Assembly: GCA_038141425.1 (NCBI GenBank)
Contig: JAYQIC010000010.1
Coordinates: 496,001-560,000, forward strand
Length of the DNA stretch: 64,000 nucleotides
Direction: 5' to 3'
Source: UBA7985 sp038141425
GTDB lineage: Bacteria; Pseudomonadota; Alphaproteobacteria; UBA7985
Shown here in pieces: positions 25,184 through 34,593 of the stretch; the stretch's first letter is position 1, and every line of letters starts with the position of its first letter. The translations under genes were made by a program, and so were the position numbers. The notes below the pieces were generated by a model. The model ran no database searches. It was given only the letters and a program-made list of their open reading frames with translations, and was not told where the DNA came from.

Positions 25184-25945
25184 TCACCCCAAGTCGGTGA
25201 GGCGGGGCGCGGCGGCGAGCAGCCGCGCCGTATAGGCGCTTTCCGGCCTCGCGAACACAGCGTCGGTCCGCCCCCTCTCGACAATCTTCCCCGCCTGCAT
25301 CACCGCCACGTCATCGGCGATGGCCCGCACGACGCTCAGGTCGTGGGTGATGAACAGGTACGTCAGTCCGAAATCTGCGGCCAGCTGCGCCAGCAGGTCG
25401 AGGATCTGCGCCCGCACCGAGACATCCAGCGCCGATACCGCCTCATCAAGGATGATCAGCTCGGGCCGCGTGATCAGCGCACGCGCCAGCGCCAACCGCT
25501 GACGCTGACCGCCGGAAAAGGCGTGGATGTGCTTGTGCTTGTCCGCCGGGGCCAGCCCTACCGAAACCAGCGCTTCATCGACTTCCTCATCGCGCGCCGC
25601 ACGGCCCAGCCGGAAGAACGGCTCGGTGATCAGGCGTGAAACGCGCCAGCGCGGATTGAAAGACCCGTAGGGATCCTGAAACACCGCCTGCATGCCTGCG
25701 CGGGCGCCGTCATCGGCAAAAACGTCCCGGCCACCCAGCGCGATCTGACCCTCCCGGATCGGCTCCAGCCCCAGTATGGCCCGCGCGAGCGTGGACTTGC
25801 CGGAACCGCTTTCGCCGACCAGCGCGAGGCAGCTGCCCCGCTCGATCTCGAGGCTGACCCCGTCCACCGCCCGGCGAACCGGGCTGCCGGTCAGCGGGTG
25901 GGGCCGTGGCAGGCGGTATTCCTGCACCACGTTCTGCACGCGCAA
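25184..25945 (-). CDS. Dipeptide/oligopeptide-type ABC transporter ATPase (DppF-like)
   Basis: This 253-residue protein has Walker A GESGSGKSTLA, Q-loop VFQDPYGSFNPRW, signature FSGGQRQRLALARAL and Walker B LIILDEAVSALDV. The FQDPYGSFNP segment is characteristic of the second ATPase of peptide/nickel transporters. The start is taken as GTG at 25945; in-frame codons extend further upstream toward the DppD end. It is the last gene of a five-gene minus-strand operon. Confidence 0.9.
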   Translation of the reverse strand: MRVQNVVQEYRLPRPHPLTGSPVRRAVDGVSLEIERGSCLALVGESGSGKSTLARAILGLEPIREGQIALGGRDVFADDGARAGMQAVFQDPYGSFNPRWRVSRLITEPFFRLGRAARDEEVDEALVSVGLAPADKHKHIHAFSGGQRQRLALARALITRPELIILDEAVSALDVSVRAQILDLLAQLAADFGLTYLFITHDLSVVRAIADDVAVMQAGKIVERGRTDAVFARPESAYTARLLAAAPRLTDLG

Positions 25946-25955
25946 CAGCGGCCCC

Positions 25956-26768
25956 TCAGCCGGGCTCGAGCTTCACTCGCGGTTGGTCGGGCGGGCCGGT
26001 TGATGCGGTGATCGGTGGCCTCGAACAGCAGTTGGGTGTGGGGGTGGGCGCGTTCTTTGAGCAGTGTCGCGGTCGGTGCCTGCTCAACCACCTTGCCTTC
26101 GTGCATGACCATGATCCGGTCGGCGAGGCTGGCGGCGACGGCAAGGTCGTGGGTGATCAGCATCAGCGCCATGCCCTCTTCGGCGACCAGCCTCTGCAGC
26201 AGCGAGAGGATTTCTGCCTGCGTGGTCACGTCCAGCGCTGTGGTCGGTTCATCGGCGATCAGCAGGCGCGGGCGCATGGCGATGGCCATGGCGATCACCA
26301 CCCGCTGGCGCTGCCCCCGGAGAGCTGGTGCGGATAGCGCGACAGCGGCACCTGCGCGGCGGGCAGCTCGCACTGCGCCAGCACCGCTTCGGCGCGCTCC
26401 AGTGCCTGCTGCGGGGAAGCGCCATCGTGGATGCGGATGGTTTCGGCGACCTGCTGCCCGATGGTCTGCAGCGGGTTGAGCGCGGTCATCGGCTCCTGAA
26501 ACACCATGCCGATGTCGCGTCCTCGAACGGTACAGAGGTCGCGCTCGGCGGCGGCGGCGAGGTCCTGACCTGCGAACAGAACCCGGCCCCGCGATTGGCT
26601 GCCGCCGGGAAGCAGTTGCATGATCGACAAAGCGGTCAGCGACTTACCCGAACCGCTTTCACCAATCACGCCGAGGATTTCACCGGCTTCAATCCCGAAC
26701 GACAGATCGCGCAGGATCGGGGTGCCGTGGATCGACAGGCTGAGGCCGTCAACGGCGAGCAGGGTCAT
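25956..26768 (-). CDS. Dipeptide/oligopeptide-type ABC transporter ATPase (DppD-like), apparent frameshifts
   Basis: The N-terminal half has Walker A GESGSGKSLTALSI and the Q-loop VFQEPMTALNP, which is typical of DppD. The frame breaks within the signature at the C5 run 26314-26318 (LSGG then QRQRVVIAMAIA). It then continues with Walker B LLIADEPTTALDV and ends in TLLKERAHPHTQLLFEA. A second shift near 26000 is needed to reach the stop at 25956. Otherwise the frame runs on beyond DppF's start, so a DppD-DppF fusion cannot be excluded. It overlaps the permease gene upstream by 4 bases. Confidence 0.85.
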
Positions 26769-27627
26769 GGCGCCGACCTCCCCGACCCCTGTTGCGCGTC
26801 CTGTTGCGCGTCCTGTTGCGTGCCCGGCTGCGACTTCGGGTCGAGCGCGTCTCGCAGACCGTCACCGGCCAAATTCAAACCCAGCACGGTCAGCAGGATC
26901 GCCAGCCCGGGGATCAGCGCCAGATGCGGGGCAAAGGCGATCATGGTCTGGCTCTCGGCCAGCATCCGCCCCCAGCTTGCGGTCGGTGGCTGCGCGCCAG
27001 TCCGACGAAGCTGAGCCCGGCTTCGGCCAGAATCCCGAGCGAGAACTGGATCGTCCCCTGCACGATCAGCAGGTTGGTCAGGTTGGGCAGAATATGCTGC
27101 ACCGAGATCCGGGCAGCGCCCTTGCCGCTGACACGCGCGGAGAGCACGAAGTCGAGCGTCCACAGCGGCAGCGCCCCGCCCCGCACCAAACGGGCAAAAA
27201 CCGGGATGTTGAAAATACCGATAGCGACGATGGCGTTGACCGCCGACGGGCCGACAATGGCCGTGATCATGATCGCGATCAGCAGCGCAGGAAAGGCGAA
27301 GACCAGATCGTTAAAGCGCATCACCACCTCGTCGAGCAGGCTGCCCCGCGTTGCAGCGGCGAGCAGCCCCAGCGGCACCCCGCCCAGCATGCCAATCCCG
27401 ACGGCCAGCAGGGCAACCGCGATCGAGGTGCGTGAGCCGACCATGATCATCGACAGGATATCCCGGCCGAAGTGATCGGTCCCCAGCAGATGGTCTGCCG
27501 ATGCGGGTGCAAACTTGGCGGCGATATTCAGGCTCGCCACGTCGTGCGGGGTCCACAGCAGCGAAACCAGCCCGGCAGCGACAAACAGCCCACTCAGCGC
27601 GAGCCCGATCAGCAGCCGGGCATTCAC
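26765..27627 (-). CDS. Dipeptide-type ABC transporter permease (DppC-like), one apparent frameshift
   Basis: This is an inner-membrane permease of about 287 residues. It begins MNARLLIGLALSGLFV and has the DppC motif DHLLGTDHFGRDILSMI. It continues to EAGLSFVGL, breaks near 26998 where a G is missing, and resumes GAQPPTASWGRMLAE, the standard DppC continuation, then ILLTVLGLNLAGDGLRDALDPK. The tail is Q/D rich because of a 12-bp tandem repeat. It overlaps both neighbours by 4 bases. Confidence 0.88.
26789..26824. repeat. 12-bp tandem repeat, three units, inside DppC-like C-terminus
   Basis: Three consecutive 12-base units (CTGTTGCGCGTC, the last diverged at three bases) encode repeated QQDA in the cytoplasmic tail of the permease. 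The length keeps the frame, so repeat-number change would be tolerated. Confidence 0.8.
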
Positions 27628-28583
27628 GCGGGCTTCCTCAGGCGCGGGTCAATCCACGCATAGGCCAGCTCGACCACGAAATTGACGAGGATCACGGCCA
27701 GCACCAGCAGCATGACCACACTCTCGACCACGATCAGGTCGCGCTGGGTGATGGCCTGCAGCACCAGCCGCCCCAGACCGGGCAGGAAAAACACGTTCTC
27801 GATGATGACCGCACCAGCGATCAGGAAGGAGAATTGCAGCCCGATAATGGTGAAGACCGGGATCATGGCGTTGCGCAGGGCGTGGCGGCGAAGGGCCTGC
27901 CCGGCGCTCAGGCCCTTGGCCCGCGCGGTCCGGACGTAGTCATCCGACAGGGTATCGATCAGGGATGAACGCAGCACCCGCGCGAGGATCGAGGCCTGTG
28001 GCAGCGCCAGCGCAATCGCAGGCAGGGTCAGCGCCTGCAGCCCCGGCAGCAGTCCGGACTGCCAGCCCGGAAAACCACCGGCAGAAAACCAACCCAGATT
28101 GACCGAAAACAGCAGGATCAGCAGCAGGGCGAACCAGAAGTTCGGCACCGCGATCCCCAGCTGCGTGGCGCCGGTGAATAGCGTATCCACCACCCCACCC
28201 CGGCTGCCCGCCGCCAGCATGCCCACGGGGAAAGCAATGACGACGGTCAGCGCCAGCGCGTAGACCGCCAGCGGCAGCGAGACCTGCAGTCGTTCGACAA
28301 CGATTTCAGACACCGGCGAGCGATAGGTGTAGGAAACCCCGAGATCACCGGTGAACAGCCCACCAACCCAGCTGAGGTAGCGCTCGACCAGTGATCGGTC
28401 GAGGCCCAACTCGGCCCGCAGCGCGGCCACCGTATCGGGCTGGGCATTGATCCCGAGCATGAAGCGCGCGGGGTCACCGGGGACGATTTCGACAGCGGCA
28501 AAGACCACCAGACTGGCGACAAGCAGGGACGCCAGCAGCGACACCAGACGATTAAGCGCAAACCCGATCATCGATGGTGCCAC
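27624..28583 (-). CDS. Dipeptide-type ABC transporter permease (DppB-like)
   Basis: This 319-residue intact permease has an N-terminal helix (LNRLVSLLASLLVASLVVFA), VPGDPARFMLG and GLFTGDLGVSYTYRSPV, which is a DppB hallmark. The EAA-like loop reads DYVRTARAKGLSAGQALRRHALRNAMIP. The start is GTG at 28583 or ATG at 28571; neither has a clear ribosome site. The gene begins 15 bases after the binding-protein stop. Confidence 0.92.
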   Translation of the reverse strand: MAPSMIGFALNRLVSLLASLLVASLVVFAAVEIVPGDPARFMLGINAQPDTVAALRAELGLDRSLVERYLSWVGGLFTGDLGVSYTYRSPVSEIVVERLQVSLPLAVYALALTVVIAFPVGMLAAGSRGGVVDTLFTGATQLGIAVPNFWFALLLILLFSVNLGWFSAGGFPGWQSGLLPGLQALTLPAIALALPQASILARVLRSSLIDTLSDDYVRTARAKGLSAGQALRRHALRNAMIPVFTIIGLQFSFLIAGAVIIENVFFLPGLGRLVLQAITQRDLIVVESVVMLLVLAVILVNFVVELAYAWIDPRLRKPA

Positions 28584-28598
28584 CGCGCCATGGGCTGG

Positions 28599-30103
28599 TC
28601 AGTCGGCCCAGCGCACGCCGGTCAGGTCGACAGCCTGGGTCGGGGCATCTTTCCAGATCCCCTGCAGCTTCGCGTCGACGACCGAGGTCAGCGCCAGCTG
28701 GAACAGGTAGCCGTTGACGAAATCCTCGGCGATCATCGTCTGCGCCTGCGCCAACAGGTCGGAGCGCGCAGCCGGGTCGCTTTCCACCGCAAGCGTCTCG
28801 ATCAGCGCCTGAAAGTCCGGGTTGTCGTACTGGAAGTAGTAGTCTGGCCGGGCGTAAATGTTGATGTCCATCGGCTCGGTGTGGCTGACGATGGTCAGGC
28901 CGTAATCGTAACCACGGAACACCTGCTCCAACCACTGCGCCCATTCGAGGAAGCTGATCTCGGCTTCGATACCGACTTCGCGCAGCTGTGCGGCGATGAT
29001 CTCCCCGCCCCGGCGCGCGTAGGATGGCGGCGGCAGCTTGAGGGTAGTGCTGAAGCCCTCGGCATAGCCCGCCTGAGCCAGCAGGTCGCGGGCCAGCGCC
29101 GGGTCAAAGGCTGCATTGGCGGTCAGGTCGACATAGTCGGGATTGTGGGGCGCAAAGTGGCTGCCGATGGGCGTGCCGTAGCCGAACATGGCGCCGTCAA
29201 TGATCGCCTGCCGGTCGATGGCGTGGCTCACGGCCTTGCGCACCCGAATGTCGTCGAAGGGCGCCTGCTGGTTGTTCATGGCGAGGATGGTCTCACCCTC
29301 GGTATTGCCGGAGAGCACGGTGAAGCGCGGGTCGCGCTCGAACTGGGCGAGGATTTTCCGGGGCCGGATAGCTGTAGAAGGCGTCGATGTCGCCCGCCAG
29401 CATGGCCGCGTAGGCCGCCGTCGGCTCGGAGATGAACTTGAAGGTCGCCGCTTCCAGCGACGCGGCTTCACCCCAGTAGTCGGCATTGCGGCTCAGGCTG
29501 ATCTGGTCGCCCCGCCGCCATTGCTCAAAGCGGAAAGCGCCGGTGCCGATGGGCTGGTTCTTGATGTCCTCGATGCTCTCCGGCGCGACCATGACCGCGT
29601 CGCCCCAGGCGAGGTTAAAGAGGAAGTTCCCCTGCGGCGCGGCGAGGTCGATGCGCACGCTGGTATCACCCAGCGCTTCCACGCCTTCGATCCCGGCGAA
29701 CAGCGCCTTTTGCGCGTTGGTCGAATCCTCGGCCCGGGCGCGATCGAGCGAGAACACCACGTCGCTGGCTTCAAAGTCGGTTCCGTCGTGGAAGGTCACC
29801 CCCTCACGCAGCTGGAAGGTGTAGCTCAGGCCATCATCGGAAATGGTCCAGCTCGCGGCCAGTCCGGGCTGCACGGAGCCGTCCGGGCCGAACCGGGTCA
29901 GCCCTTCGAACACGTTGGCGTAGAGCACCTGATCGATCGCGCCTGCGGCGGCCGAAGTCGGGTCGAGGTGCGGGGGCTCAAGCTGCAGGCCGATGATCGC
30001 ATCGGTGCGCTGGGCCTGTGCTGCGACCGATGGACGCGGCGGTGAAAAGGGTGACGATTGTTGCTGCGATAAGGCCTTGCACGTCTGATGCTCCGAGTTT
30101 CAC
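28599..30103 (-). CDS. Peptide/nickel-type ABC transporter binding protein (SBP family 5), two apparent frameshifts
   Basis: This is a periplasmic binding protein of about 500 residues. The start is GTG at 30103, giving a short polar N-terminus and a hydrophobic signal core LIAATIVTLFTAA. A shift near 30030 joins it to AQAQRTDAIIGLQLEPPHLDPT, the mature start. The middle has YANVFEGLTRFGPDGSVQPGLAASW, diagnostic of DppA/OppA-type proteins. A second shift near 29361 (G4 run) joins YSYPAP to RKILAQFERD. The end is QAVDLTGVRWAD. Ligands are probably peptides or opines, but specificity is not readable. It heads the transporter operon. Confidence 0.85.
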
Positions 30104-30221
30104 GCTGTGGAACTACTGTTGTCATCTAGTGAAAAAACAGTGGCAAAAGAAGCGTGTTGAACACATGCCACGCAGGTAAGTTTCTGGGGCTTTGCCGCCC
30201 TGAGCCGAAATCGCGGTGCCT

Positions 30222-30792
30222 TTAGCCCGCCATCATCTCAGTCAGCACCGTCGCCGTTGGGCGTACGCTGGCGATCTCCCCTTCCAGCGTCTCAAGCACG
30301 ACCGAGTGGATCGAATCCCCCTTGTGCAGCACCCCGTCCGGCCCGGTTACGCCGTAAGCCCAGACCGCATCGCTGACATAAATGGCCTCAAACCCGAGGT
30401 CACAGGCGCTGCGCGTGGTGGACTCAACGCAGTGGTTCGCCGTCGCCCCGCACAGGATCAGTCGCTCGACCCCCGCCTCGCGCAGACGCTGCTCCAGATC
30501 CGTGCTGGCAAAGCCACTGCTGGTGGTCTTGATCACCACAGGCTCGTCCGACGCCGGGGCTGCCACGGGCTGGACGGCTGAACCGGGCGCGTCCGGGTGG
30601 AACGGGTCGGCGGGGTCGGTGCCGTGGTGGTGGACGTGGAACACCGGGGTGCCACCCCCGCGCGCGGGCCAGCAGGGCGGCGATATTGTCTTCGGCCTGA
30701 CGGCAGGACCGGTCGGCCCCGGCAGCGTCATCGTGGGCCATGGCCATCTGAACGTCGATGACGACGAGGGCGGTGTTTTGCGGTTCACTCAC
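30222..30792 (-). CDS. Isochorismatase-family cysteine hydrolase, one apparent frameshift
   Basis: About 189 residues. The N-terminus ALVVIDVQMAMA gives the catalytic aspartate. After a shift near 30662 come TPVFHVHHHG, then VVIKTTSSGFASTDLEQRL, in which the lysine is the second member of the triad. VERLILCGATANHCVESTTRSACDLG supplies the cysteine. The family hydrolyses amides such as nicotinamide, N-carbamoylsarcosine and ureidoacrylate. It overlaps the 2-oxoglutarate oxygenase gene by 4 bases and precedes the peptide-type ABC genes, hinting at an imported amide-containing compound. Confidence 0.85.
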
Positions 30793-31646
30793 GGTTGAAT
30801 TCCCTGGTTACGCTGGGCGATGATCTGTTCGACCCGGGGGCCGTAGATGCGGATGTTGATGTCGTCGCTGATGACCCGGTCGGGCTGCTCGTCGTAGGTC
30901 AGTACAGCCGAGATCCGCGGCCGGTTGCCTTCGACCTCCGTGACCCCGTGCAGCGAGTACCCGCCGCGGAACAGAGTAAAGGCCCCTTCCCCGCGCGCGA
31001 AGGTCTGGGCGTGGGACATATCCCCGCCGAGCAGGCGGCGTACGGCCGCTTTGTCCTCGCTGCTGCCGGTGCGGGAGTTGGGCAGGAAGGCAAAATCACC
31101 CCCCTGCTCGGCGGACTGGATCAGCAGAGTAACGGTGCATTCGGTGGTGTCGTAGTGCCAGGCGTGGCGACCGCCGGGGTTGAGCGCAACCACGTTCAGC
31201 GCCTGAAAGTCATCGGCGCAGATGTAGAGCTGCTCCTTACGCTGCACCCGACGCACGAAGTCGGTGAGCAGCGGGGAGTGATAGAGCTGCTTGATGTGGG
31301 TAGTCGCCGGGATCTGATCGTCGGCGAGCTGCTGGGCCACGTGGGTGTATTCGCGGTTGAGCAGGTCATCCTGATCAAGGCCGTCTTCGACCTGCCCCTG
31401 ATAGATGGTCCGGCGCACCCGCAGGGTCTGTGCGGTGGGGAGCAGGGCCTTGGCCTCCTCGCGCAGCGCCGTAATGGCCTCGGGCCGGATGAAGCCGTCG
31501 AGATTGCACCAACCGTGCTCGGCCATGCTGTCCTGACAGTCTTTGAGAAAGGCCGCGCCCTCGGGTGTCTCCAGCGCGCCGATGGGATAGCGGTCGGTAT
31601 CGACCAGCGCCAGCGCAGCGTCGTCTCCGGGGTTGATTGCCGACAT
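30789..31646 (-). CDS. Fe(II)/2-oxoglutarate-dependent oxygenase, resembling the HalD/BesD/ArpA group
   Basis: This 285-residue intact protein starts at the ATG at 31646 (MSAINPGDDAAL). Upstream codons to 31838 are open but lack family character. The core has GGRHAWHYDTTECTVTLLIQ with a His-x-Asp iron motif. Then come GGDFAFLPNSR, the distal histidine in GGYSLHGVTEVEGNRPR and the arginine expected to bind 2-oxoglutarate. The fold resembles the group containing amino-acid halogenases, but halogenases replace the aspartate by glycine. Asp here predicts a hydroxylase. A free amino acid or related small molecule is a plausible substrate. Confidence 0.78.
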   Translation of the reverse strand: MSAINPGDDAALALVDTDRYPIGALETPEGAAFLKDCQDSMAEHGWCNLDGFIRPEAITALREEAKALLPTAQTLRVRRTIYQGQVEDGLDQDDLLNREYTHVAQQLADDQIPATTHIKQLYHSPLLTDFVRRVQRKEQLYICADDFQALNVVALNPGGRHAWHYDTTECTVTLLIQSAEQGGDFAFLPNSRTGSSEDKAAVRRLLGGDMSHAQTFARGEGAFTLFRGGYSLHGVTEVEGNRPRISAVLTYDEQPDRVISDDINIRIYGPRVEQIIAQRNQGIQP

Positions 31647-31767
31647 AGAAACCTCCAGCACGCTCGCGCTTATCCCAGCGCACAAAGTCTGTACCAGAGG
31701 CTGGATCAGGCAATCCAAAACTGCGCTCAGACCGGTCGGCTGAAATGCGACGCCCGGCCCGGGCAGG

Positions 31768-33364
31768 CTAGCGCCCAGCCGCCCGTGACAGAACGTCCCC
31801 GGCATCCGCGTCATGGTGGTCAGAAGCCCAGGCGACATAGCTGTCTGGCCGGATCAGCACCGCTCGGCCCCCCAGAACCGCATCGCCTCAGTGGTGCCTG
31901 TGGCGACGATGCGCAGCGGGACGCCAAGCGCGTCGGCAGCCTCACTGAAGTCCTGCGCGCGACGGTCCCGATCCTCATCGTGCTCAGCAAGGAACAGGGT
32001 GTAAGCCCGGGCTCAGATGTTCATAAGCGTTTGAACCATCCGCCAGTGCGCAGGGGTCAGGTGGTGGCCGGCTCTGGCGCGGTCTTCGTGGGTGCCGACC
32101 GCGCTGGGTGTCGCCGCGCTGCCCCCCCAGACGACCGAAGAGCCATCATAATTCGGTGCGAACGACATGACTTCTGCGGCGGCCTCATTCCGCCGGTCCC
32201 AAACCTTGCGAAATTCGGCCTCTCCAATTGCCTCGGGCGAGTGCGCGTTCAGAAAATCCCGGTCTTCCTCGATAAACCGCGCGATGAACTGCTCGGCCGT
32301 GGTCTGAAAGACAGGGTGGCGCTCTTCCTCGTAGCTGCTCAGCAGGGCTTCGCTGCCCCAGCCCGAGAGCTGCGCCGACAACTTCCAGCCGAGATTTCGT
32401 GCATCCTCCAGCCCGGTGTTCACGCCATAGCCCCCGTATGGCGGATGGGAGTGGCAGGCATCTCCGGCGATGAAGACGCGGTCCTGACGGTATTTGTCTG
32501 CCTGGGCAATTCGCAGATCCCAGAAGCCAATGTGCTCGAATTCGATATCGACGCTTGTCCCGATTGAACTTTCGATAAAACCGCGGAAATCGAAATTGTC
32601 TTTGGTTGTGTCAGCGGGAACCGGCGCATGAAAAAACCACGTTGTGCCAAAGTCGACCCGACCGAAGAATCGCCAGTATCCCTGCAATTCTTCATGGAGC
32701 ACGCAGTAAAACTGCTTATCCGGGAACCGGTTGAGCTCCTCGTGCAGCTGCTTTGATCTGAACACCAGCAGCACCATGCGCTTGTCATGATCGTTGGTGG
32801 TCTGCGTGATGCCCGCCGACCGCCGCACCGGCGAATTGCTGCCGTCTGTGCCCACCACGTAGCGAGCGCGTAGCCGCCGCTCCGTGCCGGTGGCATCGGT
32901 CAACTGGGCGGTGACGCCGGCGGCGTCCTGTTCCAGTGCGTGGAAGGTGGTCCCATAGTTGACAGCGATGTTCGGCAGGGTCGCAGCGCGTGCTCTCAAC
33001 GCCCCCTCCATCAGATACTGGGGCAGCCGCTCGTTGTCGCAAAAGTAGTAGGGCCGGACCATCTCCCGCTGCATCCAGTCGTAATGATATCCAGACAGCA
33101 GCGTTCGGTACGATGTCATGCCGCCGATCGCATAGTCCCGGGGACGATGCGGGCCGCGCGCACTTCGTCTTCGCATCCCCAGGCATGAAAATGTTCCATG
33201 GTCCGTTGGGTGAGATTCTGGCCGCGGGGGATGTTGTGCAGCGTGGCGGTTCGCTCAACAATGGCGACGCTGTGCCCGCGCTGTCCCAGTTCGAGGGCAA
33301 GGCCAAAACCGACCGGCCCTCCGCCGACCACCAGTACATCGTAGGTTTGTTCAAAGTCGATCAT
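31768..33364 (-). CDS. FAD-dependent aromatic-type monooxygenase with thioredoxin-like C-terminus; two apparent frameshifts and an in-frame TGA
   Basis: This is a flavoprotein hydroxylase of about 530 residues. It starts MIDFEQTYDVLVVGGGPVG with the GxGxxG dinucleotide motif. A shift near 33143 joins RAARIVP to RDYAIGGMTSYR. The second FAD motif is FIAGDACHSHPPYGGYGVNTGLEDA. At 32013 an in-frame TGA interrupts LMNI and ARAYTLFLAEHDEDRD, which is in the same frame and looks like the C-terminal domain. A last shift near 31880 leads to AVLGGRAVLIRPDSYVAW and the stop at 31768. Phenol hydroxylases and MhpA-type enzymes share this arrangement. An aromatic substrate is likely but not specified. Confidence 0.78.
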
Positions 33365-33478
33365 CGCGGCCACGCCCCACCTGGTCTTTGCCGGCACTGA
33401 TTGATCGCATGGCACTGTTCCCGTCCCACGCTCCATCCCAAACTGCCAATCGCGGGTTGAAGGCTCTTGCCTCTCTGT

Positions 33479-34593
33479 TCACAGCGCGGCCTCCAGCAAG
33501 TTCAGGTAGTCCTGAGCCGACGCCGGACGCGGGTTCGTCGCGGAGAGGTGATCTCTGCTCGCCTTTTCGGCAATGCCGGGCAGAAGCTTCGGGTCCACAC
33601 CCAAGGCCGACAGGGTCGTGGGCAGGCCAAGGCCGTCGACAAAATCCAACATCACTTCATGCAAGGGGTGCCGCTCAGGCGCGTTCATTGCGACCCGCAG
33701 GTCGGCATAGGCCGCGTCAGCAAAGCCTTCGTTGAAGCGGAGGATGTGGGGCAAAAGAATGCCGATCAGCGTGCCGTGATGAAGGTGCAACTCGCCCAGA
33801 GGCGTGGCCATAGCGTGCGCCCCACCCAGGGCCTTCTGCAGGCACAGGCCCCCTTCCAACGCAGCCATCATCATTTCCCAGCGGGCTTGTCGGTTGCCAC
33901 CGTCCTGCACCGCGACCGGCAGCCAACGTCTTGCCCGCCTGACCGCATCAAGCCCGATAGCGGCGGCCGGGGGGTTGTCCCAGGTGCTGCAGTAGGTTTC
34001 GACCCCGTGGCTCAGGGCATCGATCCCTGTTGCAGCCGTCAGATGGGGGGGAGGCTCAGGGTCAGTTCCGGATCACAGATCACGGTGTCGGCGACCATGT
34101 TCAGATTAACGGCGACAACTTTGCTCCCATCGAGCTGTGACATCACGCAAGCCCGGCCAACCTCGGCGCCCGTTCCGGCGGCTGTTGGAATAGCGATCTG
34201 TGGGGAGACCTTGCCAATCGTATCGGAACCACCGGTTTTGACAGCGTAGTCAGCCAGCCGTCCGCCGTGGCTTGAGAGGAGTGCGACCGCTTTAGACAGG
34301 TCGATCGGCGAACCACCCCCCAGCGCGATGACCCCATCGCAGCCCCGGTCGTGCCAGAGTTCGAGGCACTCGAGCAGCGATTGTTCAGTCGGGTTTTCCG
34401 TCGTTCGGTCATAGACCACAATGTCGGACTGCGGCGCAGCATGGAGCGCGCGTTCGAGGATGCCCGCGCCGGCAACGCCCGGGTCGGTGACCAGTAAGGG
34501 CCGCTTCAGCCCGAGCCGCTCGATCTCTTCACCGAGGCCAGAGACCGCGCCGAAATCAAATGAGATCCGCGAAAGGTACTGGATCAGCGGCAT
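33479..34593 (-). CDS. Iron-containing alcohol dehydrogenase, one apparent frameshift
   Basis: About 371 residues. The nucleotide site is GVIALGGGSPIDLSKAVA and the phosphate loop IAIPTAAGTGAEV. Metal ligands are seen as Asp in VICDPELTLSLPP, then, after a missing C in the 7-G run near 34048, His in TGIDALSHGVETY, His in LGGAHAMATPLGE and His in ELHLHHGTLIG. All four class III metal ligands are thus present. Its first codon overlaps the stop of the aldehyde dehydrogenase, so the pair could run alcohol to aldehyde to acid. Confidence 0.85.

Noticed and set aside
25956..25990. Natural DppD-DppF fusion
   Set aside because: The DppD frame does run past DppF's start, but a single indel near 26000 gives a normal stop at 25956. 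Given the density of indels here, two separate ATPases is the simpler reading.
30795..32567. A 590-codon open frame on the plus strand opposite the oxygenase genes
   Set aside because: It spans two real minus-strand genes and the gap between them, shows no family motif and has shadow-type composition.
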